A stretch of DNA of 64,000 bases, from contig MEPP01000006.1 in NCBI GenBank assembly GCA_001769855.1, forward strand, positions 1 to 64,000, read 5' to 3'. Source of the stretch: Bdellovibrionales bacterium GWA2_49_15. Its GTDB lineage: Bacteria; Bdellovibrionota; Bacteriovoracia; Bacteriovoracales; Bacteriovoracaceae. Made by a program: the position numbers and the translations under genes. The notes below the pieces were generated by a model, which was not told the DNA's origin, made no database searches, and saw only the letters and a program-made list of their open reading frames with translations. This document shows positions 7,772-16,594 of the stretch, piece by piece (position 1 is the first letter of the stretch; every line of letters begins with the position of its first letter).

Positions 7772-8884
7772 GTGGCAGAAGTGCCATGTCCCCAGCGTGA
7801 AGTATCAGGTATACGGCACTATTATTTCGTGCTCTTAATCCTATTTTCAGGATGCGCTTCATTAATGTATCCCTTGAATGAGAAAGTCTCATTTTCCACG
7901 ATTCCACCTGATGCAAAAGTGGAAGTAAAAAATAAGACGTGCCAAACTCCTTGCGTCCTTGAGATAGAGGCCACACAAGACGCGAATGTCAATATAACCA
8001 AGGCAGGATATCAAAATGAAATTTATGTTCTAAAAACTGATCTTCGCAGTGGTTGGTATTGGGCAAATATTTTCTTTTGGCCAGGATTTTTTATTGATGA
8101 AATGGATATGGGCTATGGGAAATTCAAAACTGATTCTGTACTGGTACAGATGGATGATTTAACGAACCCAAAGCCGAAAGTAGATTTGCCCTTGGAACAG
8201 AACGAATCAATCACGTTTTTTAGCAGAGAAAAAAGAAACTTTATTTCGCTGGAAGCATCAGCGGGATTTGCCCTTAATTTTGCGATGATGCCCATGAGCA
8301 CACCATACGGCGTAGGAGTTTTTTGGGGTGCCGCCAATTGGGATATTGGAGTAAGGATTTGGCGAATCATACCAATTTATGGTCAAGGAACCAGTAGATA
8401 TACTGCCTACAGGCAGGGCTGGTATAAGAACAAAACGGGGAGCATTTCCGATAAATCAGAACCTGATTATGAACTCCATATCCACGGGCGAGAAAAGATT
8501 TATGGAGTTAAACTTGAGTTTGCAAATATCAATCTTCAGAAGTATTTCGACTCTCTCTCCTTCAGGGCCATGTACTTGAGACAACAAGGGAGTGGCCGAT
8601 TTGATCTGAAAAAAATGGAAATCCTAGATGAAAATGGTAACCGCTTAGAAAAGGCCAAGGAGACGACTACACAATACACTGATATTACCTACTCACAAGA
8701 GCAAATTGGAGTCGAAACGCTCGCTCACATAGGAAAGACATTCTTTTCGAGCTTCACAACCACCATCCCATTCAACATGCGATATCAAGATTCCAGACTA
8801 CCTCAGCTTGTTGAATCTAGCGTATTTCGAGGGAGTCTATATAATCTATTTTATATTGGACTAAGATGTGGTTTTATTTTTTAA
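7772..8884 (+). CDS. Outer-membrane lipoprotein with PEGA-like N-terminal domain
   Basis: This 370-residue protein has a short basic, hydrophobic N-terminus and a lipobox-like FSGC at about residue 28, pointing to export and lipidation. Residues about 38-85 (FSTIPPDAKVEV...CQTPCVLEI...ITKAGYQ) match the PEGA-type surface beta domain. The rest is rich in alternating aromatic and polar strands and ends in a terminal phenylalanine, as outer-membrane beta-barrels often do. The GTG start at 7772 abuts the RT stop codon with no gap, so translation may be coupled. No better start with a Shine-Dalgarno was found, and N-terminal choice is uncertain. Function is unknown. Whether it belongs to the RT module or is only a neighbour cannot be told from sequence. 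Confidence 0.7.
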   Translation: MAEVPCPQREVSGIRHYYFVLLILFSGCASLMYPLNEKVSFSTIPPDAKVEVKNKTCQTPCVLEIEATQDANVNITKAGYQNEIYVLKTDLRSGWYWANIFFWPGFFIDEMDMGYGKFKTDSVLVQMDDLTNPKPKVDLPLEQNESITFFSREKRNFISLEASAGFALNFAMMPMSTPYGVGVFWGAANWDIGVRIWRIIPIYGQGTSRYTAYRQGWYKNKTGSISDKSEPDYELHIHGREKIYGVKLEFANINLQKYFDSLSFRAMYLRQQGSGRFDLKKMEILDENGNRLEKAKETTTQYTDITYSQEQIGVETLAHIGKTFFSSFTTTIPFNMRYQDSRLPQLVESSVFRGSLYNLFYIGLRCGFIF

Positions 8885-9312
8885 AAATTTTATCGCCTCC
8901 AAACTTTCGATGCATCTTTCGCTATCTTTTTTCTGCCAAGATCCCCACCTTATCCTGAAGCTCATCACCCATTTTCCTTTCTGCTTTCAATCTTATCGTC
9001 ACCACACCCATCCAAGTCATCATCCAAAAATAATCAAATCAATCGCATCAACTTCTACACTTATCACACGGAAGCAACTTACCCTGACTACCTTCTATCT
9101 ACTTGTTGAGAGAGCGTGGTCAAGGGTATGTTGCCGGCCCCCGAGAATTTAATGATTACAGGTTGATGCGCCCTAAATAGTACCAAATCCGCTAAACACC
9201 CGATTCTCTTGGTTGCTGTCCTCTGAGATATGGTCGACGAACTTTAAAGAAATACACTTCCTGCCGATATGTATTTTGTAATAATCTGTATTTTGATTTA
9301 GGCGGGAAAGTT
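8885..9312. other. Intergenic region without a supported gene
   Basis: A 428-nt stretch. One reading frame (8868-9152, plus) is open, but its translation is low-complexity and has neither a ribosome-binding site nor family features, so I do not call it. The right end should carry the promoter of the following small lipoprotein gene. No strong terminator hairpin was seen after the preceding gene. Confidence 0.4.
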
Positions 9313-9684
9313 GTGAATCAAATTTTGGCATTGCTGATGCTATTTTTTTTTATGTCTTGCGGTCAGGACAGGCCACCTAAACCAAGTTCCGTATCTATGC
9401 AGGCTACATCTGCCAAGTATGGAGTGCTTGTAATAAAAACCAAAACAACGGGATGCTCTAGAAGTGTCACAATCATCGTCACTACCGGTAACAAAGATAG
9501 TGATACTAAGCGCCTTAGTATGAGCAACGGTGAGGAGAATAAATTTCCCATAGTCGAAGGTAAGCATTATTTAGCTTATCTGGAAGATATTTTTTGTCCC
9601 GGTGGTATATATACCGACACTGGCTCCGCCATTACTCGAGAGTTTGATATAGTAGGTGGTCTTGAAACCAAAATTGAAATCTGA
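9313..9684 (+). CDS. Small putative lipoprotein
   Basis: This 123-residue protein starts at GTG 9313, preceded by GGCGGGAAAG. The N-terminus is a hydrophobic signal ending in FFMSC at residue 16, an acceptable lipobox, so the mature protein should be lipid-anchored. The body contains two further cysteines and mostly beta-type sequence. I do not recognise a family. It stands alone between the RT module and a minus-strand Sel1-repeat gene, with convergent orientation to the latter. Confidence 0.6.
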   Translation: MNQILALLMLFFFMSCGQDRPPKPSSVSMQATSAKYGVLVIKTKTTGCSRSVTIIVTTGNKDSDTKRLSMSNGEENKFPIVEGKHYLAYLEDIFCPGGIYTDTGSAITREFDIVGGLETKIEI

Positions 9685-9766
9685 TTTTGAGCAAATTGCT
9701 GTGTGCTTGCTGGGTTTATGGCTAAGCGCTGTTTCATAGGATGGAAAAAAAATATTCAACAGCCCC

Positions 9767-11248
9767 TCATTTCTTGCTTAATTCAACAAGCTGTTTGCAA
9801 GACTCATTCCCCCCCATATCGCAAGACTTATTCAAAAGTCGTCTAGCCTCGGAGATGTTTCCCTTCTGCTTCTCGATGAGACCAAGATAATAACACCCGG
9901 CAATAGTGCCTTCACCGTCACATGCCTTTTCCAATAATCGTTTAGCCTCTGTGAAATTCCCCTGTTGCATCTCGAGGCGACCGAGAGTGATACACCCACC
10001 CATATCCCAACCATTCCCACCGTCGCATGCCTTAGTCAAGTATCGCCTCGCCTCAAGAATGTTTCCTTTTTGCCCTTCTAAAAGACCGAGATTGTAACAT
10101 GCATCCCAAAAGCTGCCATCGCATGCTTTCCGATAGAACATCCTGGCATCGGCAAGATTTCCTTGTTTCGCCGCAACATCTCCAAGTGAGCGACATCCTC
10201 TTATATCTCCTTCAGCACACACTTTTGTAAAAAGGCGCTTGGCTTCTCCGACGTTCCCTTGTCCTTCCTCTAGAAGACCAAGATCAAAGCATCTTCTCAT
10301 GTTGCCGCCATCGCATGTATCACGATAAAACTGCCTGGCCACAGGGATATCTTTTTCACCTATTAAAATAGCAGCTTGATCAAAAATTCCTTCCAATGAC
10401 CCACCATCAGCAGCCATGCTGAACAGTCGTAACGCCTCCGCGATCTTTCCTGCCTTGTATTCAACTGAGCCAAGATTAGAACATCCATCCATGTTTCTAC
10501 CATCACAAGCTTTTTTAAAAAGTCGTTGTGCTTCAGAAACATTGCCTTTTTCTTCTTCTATTTTCCCAAGATCAGAACATGCTTTCAAATATCCACTCTT
10601 GCATGCCTTGATATAATACTTCTTCGCCGCAACTTTGTGTCCCTTCTGATATGCGGATACCGCGAGCGCAAAACATTTTTCAGGAGCATCTAAGGCACAA
10701 TCCTTTTTAGAAAGTACCCACTTTTGTTTTGGAATTTTTGCATCTATAATCTCATTAGTCGTTGCTCTTTCCTTTTTGATTTCAGGTCCAATTATGGCAG
10801 CGCAGTTTTTTTTAGCTTCCTGAAGTGTCAATACATCTGGCGCGACTGTGAAAATATAGGAAATTCTTTTTGAAACAGCTTCACAGTTTTTATCTTTCAG
10901 CTTTGCAAGTTCATCGGTTGCGCTAATTGCCATATCAAGTACCTGTGCTTTTCGCTGAATGATGTCCTTCCTGAAAGGAAATAGCCGGGAAGCGATTGCG
11001 AGATATTGAAGACCACTAATTGAATCTTTTCCAATAATGCTCATCTCTGCAAGGTTTTTCAAATCTTCTATCGCTCTATAGCTTACATCGAGCTTTTCCG
11101 GATCACTGTCTTTTTGATTTTTTGCGGCCAGGTATTCCTTTACTGAATTCGGAAGTTGAACTGCTTCGGTATTTTCGTATTGTTCCAGCGCCCACGTGTT
11201 ATTAAGAAGCACGCCCCCAACAAAAAATGCAAAAACCCAAGACTCCAT
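9767..11248 (-). CDS. Exported Sel1-like repeat protein
   Basis: This 493-residue protein has a signal peptide (MESWVFAFFVGGVLLNNTWA) and about nine tandem Sel1/TPR-like units from about residue 195 to the end. Each unit is about 36 residues with the pattern ACDGGN..GC..LG..E...GN..EARRLF. The paired cysteines in each unit are typical of cysteine-rich Sel1 proteins of the Hcp family, which are periplasmic or secreted scaffolds for protein-protein contacts. The N-terminal 170 residues are helical and lack repeats. The start is well supported by AAGGAG placed 5 nt before ATG 11248. It is monocistronic and faces away from the conjugation operon. Its partner is unknown. Confidence 0.85.
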   Translation of the reverse strand: MESWVFAFFVGGVLLNNTWALEQYENTEAVQLPNSVKEYLAAKNQKDSDPEKLDVSYRAIEDLKNLAEMSIIGKDSISGLQYLAIASRLFPFRKDIIQRKAQVLDMAISATDELAKLKDKNCEAVSKRISYIFTVAPDVLTLQEAKKNCAAIIGPEIKKERATTNEIIDAKIPKQKWVLSKKDCALDAPEKCFALAVSAYQKGHKVAAKKYYIKACKSGYLKACSDLGKIEEEKGNVSEAQRLFKKACDGRNMDGCSNLGSVEYKAGKIAEALRLFSMAADGGSLEGIFDQAAILIGEKDIPVARQFYRDTCDGGNMRRCFDLGLLEEGQGNVGEAKRLFTKVCAEGDIRGCRSLGDVAAKQGNLADARMFYRKACDGSFWDACYNLGLLEGQKGNILEARRYLTKACDGGNGWDMGGCITLGRLEMQQGNFTEAKRLLEKACDGEGTIAGCYYLGLIEKQKGNISEARRLLNKSCDMGGNESCKQLVELSKK

Positions 11249-11541
11249 AAAACTCCTTTTTCGGGTTCGGTTCTATTTCAAGACGTGCACATCTTTTGTT
11301 GCAGGCAGTCTCATAGATCAAAACTCCCTTACCGGTGCCGCAATATTTGCCAAATCCTCATTGGTCATCGGTTCAATTCATTCTTCAAATTTCAAATCAA
11401 AAAAATTTTCCATGAGTTTGGTTTTTTCTTCTTTTTCTTTCTAGGCGCGTTGGACACATTCCCGAAAAAGACGACCTTGCTACATTAGCTTACCCTGCTA
11501 TCTGAAACTACCTCATAATATAATTTATTTAAAATTGGGGT

Positions 11542-11558
11542 AAGATCACAACGATCTT
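11542..11558. repeat. Short dyad AAGATC-ACAAC-GATCTT
   Basis: A perfect 6-bp inverted repeat with a 5-nt spacer, directly before an AT-rich GATAATTATAAC segment. Its size and placement are typical of a repressor operator. No U-tract follows, so a terminator is unlikely. Confidence 0.45.
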
Positions 11559-11579
11559 CGATAATTATAACGCACTATA

Positions 11580-11631
11580 TCTCTCATCCGTGAGAGACTT
11601 TTCGCAAGAGAGTCTCTCACAAATGAGAGAC
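11580..11631. repeat. Four-arm interlocking inverted repeat cluster
   Basis: Four related arms lie in 52 nt: A 11580-11587 (TCTCTCAT), B 11590-11599 (GTGAGAGACT), C 11611-11620 (AGTCTCTCAC), D 11623-11631 (ATGAGAGAC). B and C form a perfect 10-bp stem with an 11-nt loop. A can pair with B, C with D, and A with D, so alternative folds compete. As DNA it is two dyads of the same half-site, like a double operator; as RNA it could switch between hairpins. It lies about 150 nt before the operon start. Confidence 0.6.
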
Positions 11632-11785
11632 AGGTGGATGCTCCGCGTCGCAACTCAAAAGCACCTTTAAATCCCATCATTCTAAACGTTTACTGAATTT
11701 CCGCTGCTCACATCCATCGCTCACACAACTCTGGCACGCCTTTGCACTTCCTCCCGTGACCATCAACCGCTGTAAGGGAGGAAAC

Positions 11786-12037
11786 ATGAACGGATATTAC
11801 CGGCCAAAGGCACACGGGCCGATTCAGGAGCTGCGGCCCCTTGAATTAGATGAAATTGAGTACATCAGCGAAGACGAACGGCCCGAGGTGAAACGGGTTT
11901 TGGATGAAGCATGGAAACATCGCTGCCCGCGCTGCGGAATTGTCTCGTGGATCATCTTCCATGAGCCACATTGCTCGGAATGCAATTGGGATTCGTTAAC
12001 AGATGCGAGCAGGAATGGTGCCTTATGCGTGAGCTAA
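11786..12037 (+). CDS. Small zinc-ribbon-like protein
   Basis: ATG 11786 has an excellent Shine-Dalgarno (AGGGAGGAAAC), preferred over in-frame GTG 11756. The 83-residue product is acidic in the first half and carries CPRCG...CSEC, two CxxC pairs about 15 residues apart, the layout of a zinc ribbon. No family is recognised. It is the first gene of the long plus-strand element operon and overlaps the next start (ATGCGTGAGCTAA), so translation of the two is probably coupled. A regulatory or DNA-binding role is a guess. Confidence 0.65.
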   Translation: MNGYYRPKAHGPIQELRPLELDEIEYISEDERPEVKRVLDEAWKHRCPRCGIVSWIIFHEPHCSECNWDSLTDASRNGALCVS

Positions 12038-12288
12038 ACCACCTCGCTCAAGCAGCGAAGCGACTACTCAATGCCCTTAATCGTCAAACTTATTTCCAAG
12101 TGCGGACTGGAAACGGGCTTCACTGGATCACCGCTGAACGGTGGCTCCAGGAACAAAAAGACAAACATCTAAATCAGGCCATTACAGGAGGATTCTCTTA
12201 TGAACGCCCAAGTGCAAGACATGACCATGAAATCCGTGCGGCGGAAGTTTTACCGCCTTCAAGCATTTCAGGGGAAGAAAAACGCTGA
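12025..12288 (+). CDS. Small hypothetical protein
   Basis: This 87-residue frame starts at ATG 12025, overlapping the stop of the zinc-ribbon gene by 13 nt. The first 60 residues (RELNHLAQAAKRLLNAL...) look like a basic amphipathic helix followed by a compact domain; the tail is less convincing because it overlaps the upstream ATG 12200 of the next gene. No family is recognised. If the next gene starts at 12314 there is no overlap and the spacing is 25 nt. Confidence 0.4.
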   Translation: MRELNHLAQAAKRLLNALNRQTYFQVRTGNGLHWITAERWLQEQKDKHLNQAITGGFSYERPSARHDHEIRAAEVLPPSSISGEEKR

Positions 12289-12313
12289 TGTCATAAAACC
12301 TTTAGGAGTCGAT

Positions 12314-14200
12314 ATGAAACTTTTTATTATTTTTCTACTTTTAATTTGTGCAGCCTGCTCCTTGAAATCAAACAAGGATGACGGCAACACAAGCGGCGGA
12401 GATGCACGGCACACCGTCCTTCAAAACGGCCTTGACCCAAACCTTGATAGTGATGGAGATTTTGTCAAAAATGCGGATGAAATTTCCTCTGGGCGAAGTC
12501 CGATGGTCGCCAATCTCCCTGAGTTAACCATTCACTTTTTGCAAAACTATAAAATTACGGCAGATGCCAAGTCATTTTCCACAGGTGAAATCAAAAAGAT
12601 TGTCATTGATACAAAAATTGGTCGAAATAATCCCAATTTTAAATATCGAGTGGGCGAGCTATTTGCTTCTTCTCATGTACAGAGAGTGGCAGCATCGGTG
12701 GGCCGTTTTTCTTCTCATTCCACTGGTGAAATCTCCGTCAACGATCTTTCGTGGGTAAAATACCCGGATGTTGACCCGGCTTTTTATTCGCAGCAGGTGC
12801 TATGGTATAAAAAGTATTTTGATTCGCCCGACTTTGAAATTGAAAACTTAAAAATCACACTAGAAAATACGGTAAAGCTCAAAGGCAACGGGCATTATAA
12901 AGCAGTTAAAAATCTCAAACTCAATTTCTATTTTTATAACTACGAGACACAGAACTATGAGGTGGTCGGTGCCAAGGTGGTGACGCGCCATTTTGAAGCG
13001 GGTGTGGTGGAAACGTTCGAGGTTGAGTTAGACAACGTGTCCACGCAACTCATCGAAGATAATTACTTTAAAAAAGGTGAATTCATTATCTCGGAAGTAT
13101 CCGACTACGAGATTCCAGAACTCTACACCACCTATGAAACTCTAGCTCGGTCAGTAAAAAGCAAGTGTCTTCCCGTCATTGTGGCGACGCCTCTTTTAAC
13201 CTCTACTTCCTATGTGAGTGTTGATGGAGGCCAGAAGAACTCGACATTCTCTCATATTCTCTCTCATCTTTATGATAAAGGCGTCAAAATTGAAAATGAT
13301 AGATTGGAGAAAATTAACGAATTTGAAAACAATCTCCCAAACTTTACGCACCTAAAGGAAGTTGCAGCACTTGATAAAGTGGGCAAATGGTTTGTTTTAA
13401 CAAGGCCCATGAAAGAAAATTATCTCGATCATGAGTTTACACAAGCAGACGTGATTGTTTTGTCTTATGTCACTGGGCAAGTTTTGGCGAGACAAAGCAT
13501 CGAGAAAATATATTCCTATGAGGGAAATCTTTCAACGACCGACTCAGTCGCGCTTACCCCGCTGGGACCTGCTTCAGAAAACAGTCATATAGAATTTCAG
13601 GTTGCTCCAATCAAAAAAATAGGTGAGGAACTTGGCAGCTTCCAAGATGCTTGGGTGAGTGCGGGAGGTTCGTGTGGGCAGAATTGCGTGAGATCTGAGT
13701 TTGATTGTCGAATTAGCATCAATCTTTTCAAACCCATTGAACCTGGACTGTCGCTCTCACCTGAATTGCCGGAGTTTAAAAGAATGTTTTTGATCGTGGG
13801 TGAACAGGAGTTTTCTCTCTATCAACTCTGGAAAGACAAACAAATTGAAATTCAAAACCTACACAGCAGCATCCATATAAAAATCCCCGACATAAGCAAG
13901 ATAAAAGAAATTGTACCAACTGACGAGGCCGAACTCTCTTTGAAGATTATAGCTTTTAAAGACACCGTTTTTCACGGGGTAAAACTTAACAGCTTTACGG
14001 GGCGTAATCGAGCAGATTGTCTGCCACTCCTTACGAACTTCGCAGGCCCTAGGGGATTTCCTATCTCTGTAGAGTCCGCAGAATTTGCAGGATGGCGAGG
14101 TGGAGTAAATTGGAATGCTATCAAGCTCGGCGAGAACAAGACGTACTTTCAGGGCATGGAAGTCGCCGTAACCTCAGTCATTAACAATTACTTTAACTAG
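12314..14200 (+). CDS. Large surface lipoprotein of the conjugation operon
   Basis: This 628-residue lipoprotein has signal MKLFIIFLLLICAAC with lipidated Cys 15. AGGAG lies 5 nt before ATG 12314. ATG 12200, also with a strong AGGAGG, would add 38 in-frame residues and place the signal internally; one of the two may be regulatory. Near the mature N-terminus, LDPNLDSDGDFVKNADE is a DxDxDG calcium-binding repeat as in thrombospondin type 3-like motifs. The rest is beta-rich, with paired cysteines around CGQNC, and matches no family I know. Placement just before the VirB2-like pilin gene suggests a surface factor used in mating contact or a surface-exposed part of the secretion channel. That role is inferred from position only. 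Confidence 0.7.
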   Translation: MKLFIIFLLLICAACSLKSNKDDGNTSGGDARHTVLQNGLDPNLDSDGDFVKNADEISSGRSPMVANLPELTIHFLQNYKITADAKSFSTGEIKKIVIDTKIGRNNPNFKYRVGELFASSHVQRVAASVGRFSSHSTGEISVNDLSWVKYPDVDPAFYSQQVLWYKKYFDSPDFEIENLKITLENTVKLKGNGHYKAVKNLKLNFYFYNYETQNYEVVGAKVVTRHFEAGVVETFEVELDNVSTQLIEDNYFKKGEFIISEVSDYEIPELYTTYETLARSVKSKCLPVIVATPLLTSTSYVSVDGGQKNSTFSHILSHLYDKGVKIENDRLEKINEFENNLPNFTHLKEVAALDKVGKWFVLTRPMKENYLDHEFTQADVIVLSYVTGQVLARQSIEKIYSYEGNLSTTDSVALTPLGPASENSHIEFQVAPIKKIGEELGSFQDAWVSAGGSCGQNCVRSEFDCRISINLFKPIEPGLSLSPELPEFKRMFLIVGEQEFSLYQLWKDKQIEIQNLHSSIHIKIPDISKIKEIVPTDEAELSLKIIAFKDTVFHGVKLNSFTGRNRADCLPLLTNFAGPRGFPISVESAEFAGWRGGVNWNAIKLGENKTYFQGMEVAVTSVINNYFN

Positions 14201-14209
14201 GGAATAACT

Positions 14210-14470
14210 ATGAGAACTATGTTTTTACTTTTTTTATTCTTGCTCTCTACAAACTCCTGGGGAGTTAATCTTAAGGCCTCAGCCGATAAACTCGCCTCAG
14301 AAACAACACGGATAGGCTTTGGTCTTGCTCTCTTTGGGCTCGTCCTTTCCGCCATCTACTTCATGATTGGCAGACAAGATGCCGGACAAAAAATGACTCA
14401 AGCGCTTCTTGGTGTTTTTATTTTAATGCTCAGTCCCTCAATTTTAAGTTTCATCAAGGGATTGGCCTAA
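14210..14470 (+). CDS. virB2: VirB2-like pilin subunit
   Basis: This 86-residue protein consists of a signal peptide (cleavage near NSWG-VN) and two hydrophobic helices separated by a short polar loop (GRQDAGQK). This is the usual build of VirB2/TrbC pilins, which are inserted in the inner membrane, extracted and polymerised into the conjugative pilus. Size and place, directly before VirB3- and VirB4-like genes, support the call; sequence identity alone would not. Stop and next start overlap (TAATGA). Confidence 0.72.
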   Translation: MRTMFLLFLFLLSTNSWGVNLKASADKLASETTRIGFGLALFGLVLSAIYFMIGRQDAGQKMTQALLGVFILMLSPSILSFIKGLA

Positions 14471-14739
14471 TGAGAAAATATCCAAAATTTTTAAAAATGC
14501 TGCCTGAGTTTTACGGCCTTGGTTTTCCTGACTTATGCGTTCTGATGGCCATCCTGTACTTGTCCATGCTTTTTAATCTTCGCCCGGTGGTAAGTATCGT
14601 CTTCAGTGGTCTTGCCATTCTTGCTTTCAAATTTATCCGAAAGAACATGGATTTTATCGGATGGATTCTGCCCCGTGAGAAAGAAGTTGTTCTACATGAT
14701 GTAAGGGAGGAGACCAATGATTCCACTATTTCACGTTGA
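14470..14739 (+). CDS. virB3: VirB3-like inner-membrane protein
   Basis: This 89-residue protein has two closely spaced membrane segments (about residues 20-60) after a short basic N-terminus, plus a polar tail. VirB3/TraL proteins have this size and topology and dock with the VirB4 ATPase in the inner membrane. The stop lies 23 nt inside the following VirB4-like gene, an arrangement common for this pair. The assignment rests on topology and gene order. Confidence 0.7.
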   Translation: MRKYPKFLKMLPEFYGLGFPDLCVLMAILYLSMLFNLRPVVSIVFSGLAILAFKFIRKNMDFIGWILPREKEVVLHDVREETNDSTISR

Positions 14740-16594
14740 GGAAAACAAACTGACCTCTCTTAACGGGGAGGTCAGCACCTTCTTTGAAATTTTAGGCCCT
14801 GATCTTGAAGGATTGGACGAAAGTGCGGTGGATCGAGTCTTTACTGATTTGGAAAATGATCTGATCAACACGGTGGATGTCTTCAAGCTTTATTGGTTGG
14901 GCGGCAAGCTGTACTTGAACTGCTTTGGTGATCTTTCACTGTCACAGGGGAGTATCATTCCAAAGAATGAACCTGTTGCCACTTTTTTAAAACAAGAACA
15001 GGCCCGAGTGCAGTTCTATGATAATTACCTGACTCTCGGGAATGATTACTTGCGAATTCTCTCAGTGGAAGATTTTCCTGATACGATCAGACGCTTCGAG
15101 GCCAACTCATACTCAGATTTTGTCGTATGCTTTAAAAAAATTCCAAAGATTGCGGCAAAAAGCAAAATCAATTTCAAGCGCAAGCTTCACTTCTCGGCGC
15201 TCTTTAAGGGGATGCGCGATTTAGATTCTGAAAATGCCTATTATCAATCGGAAGACCTATTAAACGAGGTCACGACTGATAATAAGGCACTTTTTTTGGT
15301 TGAGTGCTTTTTTCTTGTTCGCGCCAAGACCAAAGAGGCCTTGGATAAAGAAACGGATCGCCTCTTGGCCGACTTCAAAGGTAAAAATGGTTCACTCTTC
15401 AAGGAAGAACGGGCCTTAAGTTATTTCTATCAATGTCTCGTCCCAGGAGTGGCACCAAGCTTCAAGCGAAAATTGGACTTGCCTTCGGATTATCTCACTT
15501 ACCTGATTCCTTTGCATCGAGATTTTGTCTTTGAAGGTGGCATTGAACTAAGCAGTCGATCCGGGAAGCCAGTCTATTTAGACCTTTTTCACAAGGAGGC
15601 CTTAAATTTTAATTGTCTGATAACGGGGCAGTCTGGCCAGGGAAAGTCGATGATGGCAAATAAAATTTTAAAGTATGAGTTGGAGCATGGAACTAAGGCC
15701 TTATGCCTTGACCTTGGAAATTCTTTTAGAAAAAACGCCCTTTATGGTGAGGGCCTAGTTTTTTCTGAAAGATTTAATCCCTTGCAGTTTAAAAATCCGC
15801 GATACCTAAAAGAATTCGTACTGTCGGCAATTGATGATCGCCTCGGGAAGAAAGAAGAAGGACGACTCTTTGAGGCCATTACAAAGATTTTAGAACCAGG
15901 GCCATGTACTAATTTCGCCAGTTTCATGCGTGAGCTTGAAAAAGAGTTTTCGGGCATCAGTTACTATTTTGCCGAACTGAATCCGTATTTCACAGATGAA
16001 GTGGTGCCGCTGAACGATTTTACTTACTGCGACTTTGGACTTTACCCGGATGCTATGAAGGCACCACTTATCATTTATCTCATTGAGTATTTCAAACATC
16101 TCATCGGCAGGAAAATCTTTGTTTTTGACGAGTGCTGGCATCTCTTAAGTAAGAACGCTGATTACATTGCTGAGTGTTTTAGAACATTCAGAAAAGAGAA
16201 TGCCAGCGCTATAGCGATTTCTCAAAATATGGATGACTTTTCAGAAACGCAACTAGGCCGGGTCATTATTCAAAATACTTACTTCAAGTTTTTTTTCAAG
16301 CAGGCATTAAGTGAGTCAGAGTTTTTGGACGCGACCGGAAAATCTTTACTTGATTCCGTTTTATCAAAAAAGGGGGCATACAGTGAATTTTTATTTCTTA
16401 CTGAATCTCATAAGAAACCTTTGCGTTTTTATCCTAGTCCTTTGGAATATGAGCTATTTACTTCAGATAAAAGCGATACCAATTTTTTTGACATCTACAT
16501 GAAAGAGAAAGGGCACTTTCTCCCGTTCAAGGATGCAATTACCAATTACACCAAAATCAAAAATCCGCAGTGGGGGCAAAATGAAAATGCATAG
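14717..16594 (+). CDS. virB4: VirB4/TraC-type secretion ATPase
   Basis: This 625-residue ATPase powers pilus assembly and substrate transfer at the cytoplasmic face of the type IV secretion channel. Walker A GQSGQGKS lies near residue 303 and Walker B IFVFDECWHLL near 468, followed by an FRKENASAIAISQN stretch typical of VirB4. The N-terminal half is the family's membrane/VirB3-contact region. Length is slightly short of the usual 750-900 residues, in line with TraC-like and compact elements. ATG 14717 has a strong GGGAGGAG ribosome-binding site. It overlaps both neighbours, as expected in one transcript. Confidence 0.92.
   Translation: MIPLFHVEENKLTSLNGEVSTFFEILGPDLEGLDESAVDRVFTDLENDLINTVDVFKLYWLGGKLYLNCFGDLSLSQGSIIPKNEPVATFLKQEQARVQFYDNYLTLGNDYLRILSVEDFPDTIRRFEANSYSDFVVCFKKIPKIAAKSKINFKRKLHFSALFKGMRDLDSENAYYQSEDLLNEVTTDNKALFLVECFFLVRAKTKEALDKETDRLLADFKGKNGSLFKEERALSYFYQCLVPGVAPSFKRKLDLPSDYLTYLIPLHRDFVFEGGIELSSRSGKPVYLDLFHKEALNFNCLITGQSGQGKSMMANKILKYELEHGTKALCLDLGNSFRKNALYGEGLVFSERFNPLQFKNPRYLKEFVLSAIDDRLGKKEEGRLFEAITKILEPGPCTNFASFMRELEKEFSGISYYFAELNPYFTDEVVPLNDFTYCDFGLYPDAMKAPLIIYLIEYFKHLIGRKIFVFDECWHLLSKNADYIAECFRTFRKENASAIAISQNMDDFSETQLGRVIIQNTYFKFFFKQALSESEFLDATGKSLLDSVLSKKGAYSEFLFLTESHKKPLRFYPSPLEYELFTSDKSDTNFFDIYMKEKGHFLPFKDAITNYTKIKNPQWGQNENA

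Larger units (their letters stand above)
11249..11785. promoter_or_regulatory. Divergent regulatory region upstream of the conjugation operon
   Basis: A 537-nt gene-free region between the minus-strand Sel1 gene and the first plus-strand gene of the element. It contains two conspicuous repeat structures (11542-11558 and 11580-11631) and AT-rich tracts such as GATAATTATAAC near 11560-11571 that could include a -10 element. I cannot place a start site confidently. Small reading frames on the plus strand (11156-11488) are antisense or low complexity and are not called. Confidence 0.5.

Noticed and set aside
8868-9152. Plus-strand frame of 94 codons after the PEGA-like lipoprotein gene
   Set aside because: Low-complexity translation, no ribosome-binding site and no family features; it overlaps the previous stop region.
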